A stretch of 64,000 bases of DNA, from the NCBI GenBank assembly GCA_004802725.1, contig SGPM01000005.1, positions 124,001-188,000 of the forward strand, in the 5' to 3' direction. The notes beneath the pieces were generated by a model. That model worked only from the letters and a program-made list of their open reading frames with translations, was not told the origin of the DNA and did no database searches. This DNA comes from Antrodiella citrinella. Taxonomy: Eukaryota; Basidiomycota; Agaricomycetes; Polyporales; Steccherinaceae. Below, piece after piece: positions 33,962 to 46,570 of this stretch. The translations under genes and the position numbers were made by a program. The first letter of the stretch is position 1, and every line of letters begins with the position of its first letter.

Positions 33962-36900
33962 TTATGTATTGCGCAAATTTTGTAGAACAAGTTCTGTATT
34001 CAATGTCACATTCCACTGCGGCTCGTGCAAATGTGTCCAGCCACCTAACGGGTCTTGTGTAGCTGTCAAAGCGAACCAAACAGCATCCTCGTTCTTCTTG
34101 CCGATTCGCACGTACAACTCCCTTGCGCATGATTGGAGCTCCTCGTGAGCTTCACTATGCAAGAAACGTCGATGAGCCACAATCACATCCCACACCGCAT
34201 CATCCTTTACTTGAACACCTTGTATGGCCGCGGTCATAGTACGCAAGAGTGACCTGTAAAGCCGGTGTGAATGTGTGTACGCGGATTCTGTGCCCACAGC
34301 GCCAGGTCCTCTCCGGGACAGCGCATTACTCGAGTCCGCCATTTCCAGTTTACGAAGAATATACAGGAAGCGAGGCCAGACATCATCCCAGATCCTCCCG
34401 TACATGAAGTCTCCGAAGTGTATGGCAAGGTTTTCGATAAGAGTTGCGGCTGCGCTGACAACGAACGGTTCAGGATCGGCCAAGCGGTTCAACACGAAAG
34501 GCCACGCGTGATGAATAGAAGGCAAAATGAGTGCAGCAGGGAGAACCGTTGCAGCGGATGCGAGGAGGGTCAAGATACGCGCACGTATCAGACGCGAGTC
34601 GTGTGTGAGAAAGTACAGTGATCTCGAGATGATCTGCTGTACCAGCAGCTCAGTGGGAGTCGATGGTGGAGTTTCAATAGGATCTGGAGCCGTCGCGTCA
34701 GCCTCTTCCTGTTGTGGAGATCCCCAAGCCTCCTGTGGAACAGGTCCAACGTCTTCGTCTGGATCCAAAGATGGGTTTGAATCATTACGGTGGGTAAACC
34801 ATTCGAGGAATCCTTGCATGGACCTGGGGTGGGACTTATCGGCAGCGTCACCTGTCTGTAGAGGAGCTTGCGCGTCGCGGTCCGCAGCGATTGCTTCAAC
34901 TACCTCGGCCAGCACCGACATGAGCCCTTTGACCAGTACCTCGTAGCCATGGTATTCGTCCAAGCGGTCAAAGCACTCTTCCACAACATCGCCTGCCCGT
35001 TGGACTACGTCGCGACCCACTAGGCGAATCAGAATAACGAGCACGCTGGTCGCGTCAAGGTCCAACCAACGACGACTCAAGCGACGAGAAACGGCATCAA
35101 GACCGTAGTCAAAGTTGGAGAGCAGCATATTTGCAGGCGTTGCATAGGATGTGGCGTTAGCGATATACTGTAGTGTCGCCAAAGCAGTCGTCGCAAGTAA
35201 TGGATCTTCTGATGCAAGGGAATGCAGGATTGGAAACAGAGTTTCAAGGAGCGTGGACACGAAGCGAACTTCGAGAACACCCGCTGCCACGGAAAGCAGC
35301 TGAAGCAAGGTCATCTTGTGCAGCACAGCTTGGGATGCGGATGGCTTGGATTCGGCGGATGGCAAGCTTGCTTGCTGGTCTACGGATCCACGGACAGGGA
35401 GTAGACCTACAACGTGCTGGATTGATGTCACCTCCAGCTCTTCCGATTTCATGGCCTGCGGCTGGGCGTCGACCAGATCGAAAGGCTCGTCCCATATCTC
35501 AGCAATCGACCTGGAGATGTTCCGCGCAAGCCGTTCTAACCTTTTGGACGACCCTGTCCCCACAGATATTGGAATAGCTTCGTCTGTAAGGGAAACACTT
35601 GTTGCACCTTCCAGCAGTCGAGCAGCACACCAAAGAGCGGCAACGTGCTGGATGCCACGACCGTTCCGCCCAACGTTGAAAAACCACTCGATAGAGTAGC
35701 TGCAACTTTCCCCAGCTGCCCTGCCCAACGAATGAAACATCCGTTCCAGAGATCGTGTTGACTTGGTAGATACATGTCGCAATGTAATCTCGGGAAAGGA
35801 CGTCAGAATAGCGGACTGGTTGTTGCTCATAAGAAGTGATTGGGTAGCGGAGGAAGCCGACAAAACGTGTGAAACCGTTGTGAACTCGAGCATAGGAAGT
35901 AGGCTCCAACCCCACTTTTCTATGCTTCCGTTTGGACCCAAGAGGCTTTCTATACCGCCGCGAACCGCTATTGCGGCTGGAGTTCCAGACGATCCAAGAT
36001 TGCAAATGGCTGAGACTATACCAGTTGCATGGACCAACTTCGCTTCGGCGCGGAGGGATAAATGGCGAGGGAGCGAAGACATTGTATCCTTGGATATGTG
36101 TAGAAGGATTTGAAGAGCTCCGTGGCGTCGTGATCCAGTCAGAACGTCCTGCGTACATCGCTCTGCATGAGATGAGACCTGAGGGAAGTCGCAGACGGAC
36201 AGTGATAGTAGATATGAAAGCAAGAGAGGCTGTGATTGGGGGAGTGTGAGCGCAGTAGTCTGCAGCACAGAGGAGGAGAACGTGGCAAGAGCGATCTGAG
36301 CGAAGGGAGTCGGATGTGTGACCAAAGGTTGGAGAGACTTCATAGCTATATGCAGCTGAGAAGCAGTTCCTTGTAGCCACATAGGTGTACGCGGGACATT
36401 GAATTTTGAGGTAGATGTCTCGGGCTGGGACGTAGTCTCCGTGAACAACTGCGTTAGACTTTCTAAGTCATCGACGCCTTTCACAGCACCTTCTCGAACA
36501 CATATGGCATCTCCGATGGAAGCTGTTATCGTATTCCCGAACACCGCGAGCGCCGCTGCGACGACATTGCCATTGGCCCACCCTCTAGACAGACCGATGC
36601 CCAATGCGACTTTGCACATCGCACTTGCTACTCCGGGAAGGACAGATGGTGAGAACCCATCCGTTAAATAATGTTTGGTGACAGCCTGCAGAACGTCCAG
36701 TGACGACTGCTGAAGCGGACGGTGTGGCGACTCAGCCACGCCCAAAAGAGAGTGGACGGTCTGTCCAAGGACCGGTATAAACTTGTTGGTCTGTGAATGT
36801 GAACGGAAACGAGTGAAGTTGTCCTCTGCTCGACCAACTTTCTCTTGATCCGGATCCTCGGCAGGGGACCGCTCGTGTAAGAGAGCCCAGAGACATTGTA

Positions 36901-37383
36901 CGGCCGCTGTTCTCGTTTCATCGTCTCTCCCCTTCCCCTTTCCATTCCCTTCCAACCCGCCTATGACAGCACCTGAGAGCATGAAGATCTGTTCCCAGAC
37001 CCGTGTATCCATCTCCCACCACCAACTTTCGCAGAGGATCGATAGGACGACCAACGCCCTCTCCAGGACCAGGTCGGGAATAGTAGCTGATGCATTTCGT
37101 TGTAATATGGTCGATATTGGAAAAAACACGTATTGGACCAATGAGGATTTGAGATGGTACTTTTCCGTTACTGCTTCTTGCAGAATTGCGATGATATCAT
37201 GGAGATGTGTCGACACGATTGGGATTGAAGCAGGTGTAAGTAGAGAGTTCCCTAGGAGAGGCACACACGATGCCTTGAGCTATAATCACAAGCTTGCGTG
37301 ATTGTTCATTTCTTAGGAGCATCATTACAACGTACTTTAGTGAATATATGTTGAGTATTATCAGTAGAGCTGTTGCTCGCCAT
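33962..37383 (-). CDS. TTI1: TELO2-interacting protein 1 (TTT complex HEAT-repeat subunit)
   Basis: Family role: with Tel2 and Tti2, a cochaperone that matures PIKK kinases (TOR, ATM/ATR-type, TRRAP). The exons are 37383-37336 and 37279-33962 (1121 aa). The small first exon was recovered from the conserved start: it joins FTK to LKASCVPLLGNSL, the family's N-terminal signature. The rest is a continuous helical-repeat protein with many LL/AL-rich pairs (HEAT). An acidic, low-complexity insert lies around residues 825-880, and a conserved helical C-terminus ends the protein. Its length matches the family. It shares a 417-bp divergent promoter with the ADC synthase gene. Confidence 0.9.
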
Positions 37384-37800
37384 TATATATGGGTAGTACT
37401 AGCTAGACTGACTTCCTAATGTATTAGCAATCAAGTCTGTCCGTTAGTAGAGGTCGTGTACATACTGAATGAACTGTGTATTCCAAGTGTATGTGCATGA
37501 GAATATTGTCAGGATTCAAGCAAGATTCCAAGTAAAAGCAGCGTGAACAAACTGTAAAGGTCCTCATCGGAGTCATGCACATGGGCGAACACCGAATTTA
37601 TGCGTTACGTAACTGTCTTAATGTGTTTAATGTGGGCGTCTTTCATTGAAGCCATATGCTTGAAAACCGGATCCTCGAAAGTTTTTCTGACCTAATAGCA
37701 ATGGCTGGTTCTCATCTTGATTACATTCATCTCATCCTCTCGGGCTGCTGTGGGCCTCTGAAAGTCTTCGAAGGAGGCACCAGGCATTCACAATCTATCC
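37384..37800. promoter_or_regulatory. Divergent promoter region TTI1 / ADC synthase
   Basis: This AT-richer 417 bp lies between two outward-facing genes, so it must carry both promoters. I cannot assign individual sites. Confidence 0.5.
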
Positions 37801-40176
37801 ATGGTTCAAATGTCTGGCGATCCTCCGAGGATCCTCTTGATCGATTCTTATGATTCATTCACGTATAAGTGAGTCGTTCACGGTCGTGTGTCGTTGTCTT
37901 TATCATTGATTGACCACCTCGTTACAGTTTAGCATCGCTATGCCGACGGTCCATCCCAAACTGTTGCACCCACATCATACGAAACGACCAGATCTCTGTT
38001 GCGCAACTCATTCTCCTGCTGCCCCATTTCTCGGCCGTCGTGATAGGTCCAGGTCCAGGCTCTCCAGACAAGGATCAAGATGTTGGCATTGTCAAACATA
38101 TCTGGAAGTTGGCAGACGATGCCGTGCTCCCCGTCTTTGGTGTATGTCTTGGTCTACAGAGCTTAGCCATCGAGTTCGGCGCGACACTCAAACGTCTGAA
38201 CGTCGTCAAGCACGGCCAGATCTCCAAGATACATCATAGAGAGAAAGGACTTTTTGAGGACGTAGGGGTCGTTGAGGCGGTACGATATCACTCCTTACAT
38301 GTGATGCTAGAGGCTGGCGGTGATGTGGAATGCTTGGCCTGGGCAGAGGATGGGCATGAAAACGGAAGAGTGGTTATGGCCGCACGGCATACCAGCAAAC
38401 CGTTTTGGGCAGTGCAGTACCACCCTGAATCCACTCGGACTCGTGGCGGCGGAGACGAAGTCGTGCGCAATTTCTGGTCGCTAGCTGGGAAATGGTCACA
38501 GGCTCGTAGTCGCATCCCCCAGCCATGGTCTTCGAGCGTAGAGGCCATTGTCGGTAAATCATGGCCTCACATACAGCCTATTCCTCGGTCCCTGGTTTCG
38601 AGTGGCCAGGAGCGACTTGTGTCAACTCAGACGGTCGAGTCACCGACGATGACGATGCTTGAACTATGCGAGACTCAAGGCGCGACGGACGAGACGTCGA
38701 CTTTCGTTCTGCTGGAGTCCGCGGCGGTGCCTGGACGTTTTTCTATCATTGGCTGTCTGTCACCGTCTTCACCAAAGATCACATTCCGCGTTCAAGATAG
38801 CCGAGTATGCGTTGAAAGGAATCATGAAACTGTTTGGGAAGAACTCGGCGATCGCGATATCTGGACGTGGCTGGCTTCTTTCATGCAGCCCCGACGAGGG
38901 CACGGAGGTGTCTCAGAGGTGCCATTTTGGGGAGGTTTCATTGGATTTCTGAGTTACGAGCTTGGTACACATGCTCTTTCGCCCTCACTACCACTTCAAC
39001 ACACAGAGCAACCCGACGTCAACCTCGTTTTTGTGGACCGAAGTGTCGTATTCGACTCCCTCACGAACAGAGCCTACGTCCAATCTCTCCTTCCTGGTGA
39101 CCACGACTGGCTCTCACGTACTGCATCTCTGCTTCGGACAGGAGCGGCTTTGGCGCGTGCACCTTCACCGGTGCAGAAATCTTTCACCATCACCGTCTCC
39201 CATCCGAACCAGGAATCCTACATTTCAAGTATCAAGAAGGCAAAGGAGTACCTCTTCTCCGGGGATTCGTATGAGCTGTGCTTGACCGCACCCACTCGCA
39301 TATCTGTACAGCAGCCCTCGGTTGTTGATGGGAAATCGACATCTTGGGAGCTGTACAAGACTCTACGGGTCCGTAACGCTGCAGCCCATTCTGGTTACAT
39401 CCGTCTTCATCCGTCTACGCTCATATCTTCGTCTCCCGAGAGATTCCTGTCTTTCACGCGACCTCCTGCGCCTTTGTGCCAGTTACGCCCGATCAAGGGG
39501 ACTGTGCGTAAAGGGCCCGGGGTCACACGAGCCGTGGCAGAGGAAGCGCTTATCGGCAGTCCAAAGGAAGTTGCTGAGAACTTGATGATTGTCGACCTCA
39601 TCCGCCATGATTTACACGGCGTATTGGGGGAGGATGTAGTTGTCAGGCAGTTCTGCGCAGTGGAGGAAAACAAGACTGTCTGGTCGATGGTCAGTGTCAT
39701 TGAAGGCAAGCCGTCTCCAAACCTGGACCAGTGCGATCGCCACAACTTGGGCTGGGATGTTTTGCGCAATTCCCTGCCACCTGGTATGCCTGTTACCTTA
39801 TCTACTGCCGAGCGTGTTTGTTCACACTTTGTTTCTAGGGAGTATGACTGGAGCGCCCAAGAAACGCAGCGTAGAACTTCTCTATGGGCTTGAGGGTCAG
39901 CCTCGGAGTGTTTATTCAGGTGTGTTCGGTTACTGGGACGTAGGAGGGGGCGGCGACTGGTCCGTCATCATCCGCAGCTGCTTCAAGCACGACGCGGGCG
40001 ATGCGTCAAACAGCGGACAGGATGGCACAGCAGCAGGAGGGTCTGCCGCAGGATCACAAGACTGGACACTCGGTGCCGGAGGGGCCATCACTGCCTTGTC
40101 GGATCCTGACGCGGAATGGGATGAAATGATGGCCAAGGTTGAGAGTGTCTTGCGAGCCTTCCAGGAAACGGTGTGA
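37801..40176 (+). CDS. ABZ1: Aminodeoxychorismate synthase, fused PabA-PabB
   Basis: Converts chorismate plus glutamine to 4-amino-4-deoxychorismate, the folate/PABA precursor. The three exons are 37801-37868, 37928-39783 and 39839-40176 (753 aa). A class I glutamine amidotransferase comes first, with the nucleophile in FGVCLGLQ (Cys96) and His188/Glu190 in QYHPEST. The chorismate-binding PabB domain follows: GGFIGFLSYELGT, LRPIKGT, ENLMIVDLIRHD and, across the last intron, PPGSMTGAPKKRSVELL. The Lys in PIKGT marks ADC synthase rather than anthranilate synthase, which has Ala there. The order GAT then PabB is the fungal arrangement. A Gly/Ala/Ser-rich insert near residue 700 is unusual but in frame. 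Confidence 0.94.
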
Positions 40177-40787
40177 AGGCTGCAAACGAGCGTAAATCGT
40201 TGGACCGCGCTTCAACGCGTTGTACAGGTTCCTTTCGGTTTACCACTATTCTGCTTGTACACATATAGGCTTCAACGCCAGTAATGACAGCGTGTACGTG
40301 CACGCAGCGATGCGAAACCGAGTCGGAAGAGAAGAAGAGATGTATGTCCAGGTAGGTTTAGGACGACCTGGAGTAATATCTGACACTAGTCACTAGTCAT
40401 CAAGTTGACGCTCTGAGCGAACGTGCGCTGATACTGTGCGCTGTGTGGCCAGAGGGAGCCATCAGGGCCACCGTCCGAATGTACAAGCAGGCAGAGAAAG
40501 GCTCACATTTGTCCCAAAGTATCTTGAATCTTATTGTGCCTGATAGTTGCCTGATTTCAGATTTCAACATCAATTGTGGACGTGGACAGCCCGAGGCAAT
40601 TCATGTACATAGCCCAACCGCCCATCTATACCTCTCCTCCCCTTCTGCGTTGCTTTACCTTCAAGCACTCATCATCCAGCTCATCTTTCTGCGCGACCGC
40701 CACCCTTAGGATCACTGACTTCAACTTGTTTTTAGAGATCGCTCCCTATATACCTCACCGCAGCCTCACTCTTGACGCAGGCACGCG
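40177..40787. other. Intergenic spacer
   Basis: This 611 bp lies between two + strand genes. The frames seen at 40443-40709 are short and lack conserved character. No RNA gene was found. Confidence 0.5.
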
Positions 40788-42288
40788 ATGCCTCGTACAA
40801 ATGGCCTTGACTATTCTGCAACCGTCAGGACATTGTCACCGCCTCCCAGGTGAGCTGACCTCAAAGGGTACCTACCGTTGAGGCTCTAATGATCTGTAGA
40901 TACCAGCCTACAGAAGACGAGGTACCATCTATAACCGGGGTCATCAGTCAGTCCCCTCCGCGGGAGCGTCATATGCGACCACCACTCCCCGCAGTACCTA
41001 TTGCACCGTCCGGATCAGATAGCTCAAGTTCATTGCCTCGTGCATCTCCTTTGCAAGAGAGGAAAGCCTCACTTGTACAAATGACATGGCCACCCGAGGA
41101 GAACGTACCGCCGACACGACAGTATGCAGCTTCTTCACGATCTAGTCTAGGTCAAGGTCATTCGCCGACATTCGAAAGTTATGCTCAACCGATGGTACCA
41201 TCCGCGCCCAGTAAGTCGTCTCACGATTCGAACGCAGGCGGTCAACACGACTCCACCATGCATACGCGAGGGCGTTCCTCTTACGAGGCTGGCCCGAGCA
41301 GCCAGCCTTACAATAACGGGATGCGAGCGGATAATTCAGACCATCCAGCTCGACGACAATCCATAAGGCAGGATGACCCATACCGTTATGCCCAATACAC
41401 ACCACACACCACCAATGTCTCAATGGGCCATAATGCGAACGGCGGAGGATTTCCACCACAACCGTCATATCCACAGCAGTATCCACATCATTTCCAACAA
41501 CCATCTCCACCGTTGCCTGCGGTCCCAGCGCCGCTTCAGCACAACACCTCAGGATTCAGACTTGGAGGTGACACTGCCATCTACTACTTCCGGTCGAGTG
41601 GACACAACAGCATGACCATGTACACATTTGACAATACGCCTTGTTATCATGTCGAGGTTACGCTGAATTGCTTCAACCCTTCATCGTACCTCACAACGAT
41701 TCGACGGGCGTCGCAGCAAGGGGAATTCGTGGCAAGTTTTGAGTAAGCTCTTCTTTCACTCTCTTTGAAGGTGTTCGTCGAGTCTTATGTCGTTTCATTC
41801 AGGATGGGGATCAGTACCGAGAAAGCTACTTTGTGCTTTGGGCCGGCAAACTTTTGGTTGAAGGATGTCTTTCAACCCTTCCGCGCTGTAATGTCTTCTG
41901 CGAGGGTCAGTACTAGTCACTATGTTTTCGCACGTTCTCATAGACTCTTGTCCACAGGGTCGATGGGTCTGGAGAAGAGATGGAAACGAAATAGAGTGGA
42001 GCAGCCAAAGCGATCCCGAGAGTAAGGTCAGTTGTCTGTAGATCTCATTCAGCCGTGGTGTCTTGTCTGATCATTTACTTTCAGGCACATAATGTCGGTG
42101 ACACGAGAAAGAAGACGATAGCGAAGCTCATACCCCCAACCAAACCTGGTCAACCTCGAGATACACTTCTCGAGGTGCATCATTCTGTGCAAGGCATTCT
42201 GGACGATATCGTCGTGTCTTCCATCATCGTAGAACGAAAAAGACAAACACCAACAAATGGCACCCAGAACGAGCACTTATTCAATTGA
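40788..42288 (+). CDS. DUF6593-like basidiomycete protein with Pro/Ser-rich N-terminus
   Basis: The function is unknown. The exons are 40788-40849, 40900-41742, 41803-41905, 41958-42026 and 42085-42288 (426 aa). The first 230 residues are rich in Pro, Ser, His and Gln and are probably disordered. The C-terminal 180 residues look like the basidiomycete-restricted DUF6593 beta-rich domain: a GDTAIYYFRSSG strand, a GEFVASFEMG pair, a GRWVWRRDGNEIEW turn, and the closing ILDDIVVSSIIVERKRQ helix/strand, the best-matching part. Assignment rests on remembered pattern, not a search. Each splice junction preserves this domain. Confidence 0.72.
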
Positions 42289-42630
42289 GAGTGGCACGCC
42301 TGGAGCGGGTTTGATACGATTATTTTGCATACCTCCATTTCATTCCATCTGATTCAATTCGCGTTTGTTCCATGTCAAGGACCTCAGTCCGCCTTTCGAT
42401 GGGGAATTGTAGCTAACAAAGATATTTAATATGTTGTATTTGATCTATACGTATAGAACTTGACCACTTTACTATACACTAGCCCTTGCATAGGCACATA
42501 TGTACTTACACTGACTTGAAATTCGCATCCAATACGATGACACAATGTGATGGATAATCCGTTGAAGCGCGAACAGGAAGCTGGGGAATACAATCCGGGA
42601 GGTACGGTCACGCCATGAGGGCAATGTGCC
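42289..42630. other. Convergent 3' spacer
   Basis: This 342 bp lies between two convergent genes and probably holds 3' UTRs of both. No other feature was seen. Confidence 0.5.
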
Positions 42631-44066
42631 TCAGTTCACTACATGATTATCCGGGGTGTCTGTCAGCAAGACGTCCGCAAGGTACAGCTCATTTACGTAC
42701 TTCTGCACCTGTTGTCCTACTTTCATCGGAGCGTAAATCGGTTCATCGTCTTCCACCCCCAAATTGATAGCGGCCGCTCGCAAGGCGTGAGCATTTCTTT
42801 GCAGAGATGGTATGGGCGCAAGGTCGAAATCGGAGGACAGGTGATAGAAGAACGTAGATGATATACGAATAAGTGGTCGTTCGGGCACCGTGAGTTTCCG
42901 ATTTTCGACCATCTACTTGTGATATCAGTCACTACTTTGAGAAACGGGGATCTATCCACTTACCTCCAACGTGGCATCATTGACGACGACTTCATGGTAT
43001 CCGGCCTTTATCAAACCACCGGTAATGTGCTCGAGTTGCTTCCCAGCTTGGACTAGAAGATATCTCCCCGCCGGTGGGAACCTGACGGGGATCCGCTTGC
43101 CAGTATTGCGAGCCCATATGTTGAGACCTGGGTACCTAGACCGTCCATGAATAGTGAGGAAGTTGAGATCTGTGTGGAAACCAGCAAGGATGGTGTCTTT
43201 CTCAGAGTACTTGACAAGATCGGAAGCTGTTGGTGCTAGAAGATGAGGCCTACATCGAACAGCGTTTCAGAGTATTGCTTGTGCGTGATCATGGAGACAG
43301 ACACACCCGTATCGTCCTGCGTCGGTGAAGGTATCTGCAGGAAGATCAAGGCCAATGGCAGTCATTTCTGCCAGGTTTCCAACGCTACGTCTCGTCAGAG
43401 AAGACATAAACGAGACTTTGTTGAGGCACGCACGCATCCTTCATCGACTTCCCCCATTTCTCCATGATGGGTGTCCAGCGAGCCTTGATCTCGGCGTCCT
43501 GAGGAATAACATTCGGGGCGTTCAGACCCGGAAATTGTGTTTCGTACGGTGGTTTCTCGCTCATCTTCCAAAAGAATCGACATTTTGGATCCGGGTTGTG
43601 CGCGGTAATATCCAGAGGACGTTCCGAAGGTTGGAGTCGTGCGATCACATTCAAGCATGGCTGGTCCGCAGCGCATTTAGGTTTCTCTGTGTTCTCCAAG
43701 GTGACGCCGACCTAATGAAGACCGTCAGCTGTCTACTCCGTGAGAGGAGAAGTCGCGAGAAAGACCTGGTATCCGAGTTCGGGACGCTCGTCTTGCTTGA
43801 GAGATGCCTCAGGCTGAGCGAAGTAGTCCTCAAGAAGATCAAGGAATACACTATTGTCCTCCTCCGAAACCCTTGAATCGTGCAACAGCAAAGCACCGAA
43901 GGTAATCAGAGCATCGGAGGCCTGTAGAGCAGCATGATTAGCCAATTTGATCATCCATTCACAATGAAACGCCTACCTTCTTGCATTCTTGGCGTACAAG
44001 GTCAGAGTTTCTGTCATTTTGGAGAAACACGTCCAAATCGATTACAGGTAACGTTGCGCTGGACAT
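42631..44066 (-). CDS. 2-oxoglutarate/Fe(II)-dependent oxygenase, isopenicillin-N-synthase-like
   Basis: A non-heme iron oxygenase of the IPNS/flavonoid-dioxygenase fold; the substrate is unknown. The exons are 44066-43977, 43921-43766, 43711-43434, 43384-43307, 43249-42964 and 42912-42631 (389 aa). The N-terminal DIOX_N motif LPVIDLDVFL is followed by the jelly-roll core. Iron ligands are His226 and Asp228 (GFHTDLNFLTIHG) and His286 (AGYHEVVV). The 2OG-binding pair is Arg312-x-Ser314 (RISSTFF). The usual HRVVN motif is HEVVV here. No biosynthetic genes flank it, so a lone metabolic or demethylase-like role is as likely as secondary metabolism. It diverges from UBC12 across 206 bp. Confidence 0.87.
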
Positions 44067-44272
44067 AGTGTTTGGACAATTCGACCACCCACGTACACTG
44101 ATTGTGACAGCACTTGTGGTTGAACCGATCGAAAGCAGGCGTCTAAGCGGATTAGAATGGGCGCCTATCTTCATAATATCCCGGCGCCTCGTATGCAGCA
44201 CTTCAGTCTTCCTCACGGCCTCCCTCCTCCCTCGCCACACCCAACCTCTACCACCCATCCTTTTTCACCAAG
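44067..44272. promoter_or_regulatory. Short divergent promoter oxygenase / UBC12
   Basis: Only 206 bp separate the two start codons, so both 5' UTRs and promoters share this stretch. The half nearest UBC12 is pyrimidine-rich. Confidence 0.5.
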
Positions 44273-45080
44273 ATGCTCAAGGTATGTGCGAACCTATCCA
44301 CACTCGAGTTTAATGCTAATTCTACTTTAGATATGGAGTATGAAGAAGAACGAGGACGCGGCCGCGAAGAAGAAACCTAAGACCAGTGCCGCACAGATTC
44401 GCGTTCAGAAAGGTTTGGTCGTCTGACTGTCTCCTTTCACATTTGTTCTTACTTTGAATTATTATGCAGATCTGACGGAACTCGATTTACCATCTACTAT
44501 GACCACCCACTTCCCAGATCCTACTGATCTCCTGAACTTCACACTAAAAATCACACCGGACGAAGGCCAGTCTACTCATCATCGTTTTTGGACCGCCACT
44601 GATGGATCATTCAGGCATGTACAAGGGTGGCCTCTTCACTTTCTCCTTCAATATCAACCCAAACTATCCTCATGAGCCCCCGAAAGTTAAGTGCGTACCA
44701 AAGGTGAGTAAGCTTATTAGTCAGTGTCTGTGAAGGGTCTCCTTACATCCTGTATTATATTAGATCTACCATCCAAATGTTGATCTGGAAGGAAACGTTT
44801 GCCTGAACATTCTACGAGAGGACTGGAAACCTGTACTCAACCTAAACTCCGTCATGGTCGGATTGCAGTACCTGTTCCTCGAGCCCAACGCGGATGATCC
44901 CCTAAACAAAGGTACGCCGAGTCATGACCTGTTCATATCTCTGTATCTTGACGCGTTTGGTCGACAGAGGCAGCAGAGGAACTGCGTAAGAACCGAGATC
45001 AGTTCCTGTACAACGTCAAGACCTCGATGCGGGGTGGACACATTAAAGGCGAACAATACGACCGTGTCAGTAACCAGTGA
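44273..45080 (+). CDS. UBC12: NEDD8-conjugating E2 enzyme Ubc12
   Basis: Transfers NEDD8/Rub1 to cullins, switching on SCF-type ligases. The exons are 44273-44281, 44331-44412, 44470-44565, 44615-44703, 44764-44911 and 44968-45080 (178 aa). The N-terminal extension MLKIWSMKKN matches the acetylated-Met helix that docks on Dcn1, and its first three codons form a 9-nt exon. The UBC fold follows, with the catalytic Cys105 in [19 protein letters not shown] and the conserved MRGGHIKG end. The intron at 44566-44614 has a GC donor; using it restores DEGMYKGG, whereas nearby GT sites break the frame. I end the protein at the TGA at 45078; an extra short intron there cannot be excluded. Confidence 0.94.
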
Positions 45081-45467
45081 CATCGAGCGTTTCTGCTAGC
45101 CACTCCAGTAGAACATTGTTCTCGACCATCCCACCCAGTTGGGCTTCGGCGTACACATAATCTAACAGCGCAACCTTAGAACGGACTGTAGATTGGTGCT
45201 TAGAGTCACGTCCCTGGGCAGTACTAATTTCCACCCCGTCCATCATACATCATACTCTGTAATCTTATATCCCATGTGCCACCATGTATCTCTGACTCCT
45301 GGATGTAATGGTTCTTTTTTCGGAGTGACTTGTTGCCAATAGATCTACGCGAGACTCACCCTACTCTGATGGTGAATGTAAGCGCCCGCAAGCATTTCTC
45401 TTTCTGTCTCTTCGTCAGTCGGCCCCTATATTCTCGCCTTATCTTCCTCACCACTCCAATTTCACAC
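45081..45467. other. Intergenic spacer UBC12 - NOP6
   Basis: This 387 bp lies between two + strand genes. The NOP6 frame stays open upstream to 45330 but without family character. Nothing else was seen. Confidence 0.5.
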
Positions 45468-46570
45468 ATGGGCGAACCCACAAAACTGACGAAGAAGCAG
45501 AAGAAGGGGCAAGCATTCCGCGAGCGCAAAGGGAAAGGGCGAGCGAAGCCGGGCGACGACTTTGACGAAGACAATGCCGTTCCTGTCGCTGAGGACCAAG
45601 ATCGTGCTGCGATACCTGCAGTGGAAAGTCCGGAGGTCGATGAGCCAAAAGAAGACGGTCCTCCGGCAGTGGTTCAGAAGCCAAAGGGCGAGAAACGGAA
45701 GCGGGAGGACGGGGCAGAGGAGGCAGGTGTCAAGACGAAGAAGAAAAGAGGGGACGGTGAGTCAGTTCCTAGTGGGGCTCAGGACAAAGACGTGGGGGCC
45801 CCAGAGGCGGTCGAGGAAGTCAAAAAGGTCTCGAAGGAGGGCATGAAGCAGAGATTCATTCTATTTATTGGTGCGTCCAGAGAACGAAGGTCATTTTCGC
45901 GGATAGACTGACAATTATACTCGCAGGCAATCTCAAGTACACTACGTCGGCAGAAGCAGTACGAAACCATTTCAAGGAGTGCGGTACGCGTGAATAGTTT
46001 ATGCTTCGACCCGTCGTATTCACTCTGCGCTTGTAGTACCACCGCCAACTGTGCGCCTCAGAACACCGAAACCCTCAGAAACATCCAGACCGACCGCGAA
46101 GTCAAAGGGCTTTGCATTTTTGGAGTTCGATAACAAGGGTGCTCTCCAGACCGCTCTGAAGCTTCACCACTCGCAACTGGAAGGACGAAATATCAACGTA
46201 GAGCTCACTGCAGGTGGTGGAGGGAAGAGCGAAACCAGGCTGGCGAAGGTCAAGACGAGAAACAAAGAGCTGCATGAACAACGAGTACGTCGTCGGATAT
46301 CCCATCATGTTTATGTTTCTGACGACGCCTTCTCAGGTCAAGAAATTGCAGAAGCAACAGCCAAGAAATTCTGCCTCCAAGGAAGAGGCGGAATCTGACT
46401 TACAGCCACAACGATATTCGACAACCTCTGGGTTTGACCAGACTCCGAAGGTCAAGCGTACATGGACGATAGGTAGTACGCTAGAGGAGAACACAAAACA
46501 AAAGAAGCGAGGCAACAAGAAGCCACCACGGTCTCACGGAACCGGAGTCAACGCAATTCCTGTCAGTTGA
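45468..46570 (+). CDS. NOP6: Nucleolar RRM protein Nop6-like
   Basis: Family role: an RNA-binding factor of early 40S (90S/SSU) ribosome assembly. The exons are 45468-45870, 45927-45983, 46037-46284 and 46337-46570 (313 aa). A Lys-rich start (TKLTKKQKKGQAFRERKGKG) and acidic/basic low-complexity region precede one RRM: RNP2 is FILFIGNL and RNP1 is KGFAFLEF. The family hallmark NVELTAGGGGKS follows it, then a basic KTRNKELHEQR helix and a Lys/Arg-rich tail suited to nucleolar retention. The ATG at 45468 is chosen because it directly precedes the basic start. It converges on SED5 with 119 bp between stop codons. Confidence 0.87.

Noticed and set aside
35499..36380. 293-codon minus-strand frame
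   Set aside because: It is an alternative frame inside the TTI1 coding exon with no family character.
37801..40176. Anthranilate synthase (TRP) for the fused amidotransferase/chorismate enzyme
   Set aside because: The PIKGT motif carries the Lys typical of aminodeoxychorismate synthase instead of PIAGT.
43325..43876. 183-codon + strand frame
   Set aside because: It is antisense to exons 2 and 3 of the oxygenase, which carry the conserved residues in phase.
42631..44066. Secondary-metabolite cluster around the oxygenase
   Set aside because: The neighbours are housekeeping genes (UBC12, NOP6, DUF6593-like); no synthase, P450 or transporter is nearby.
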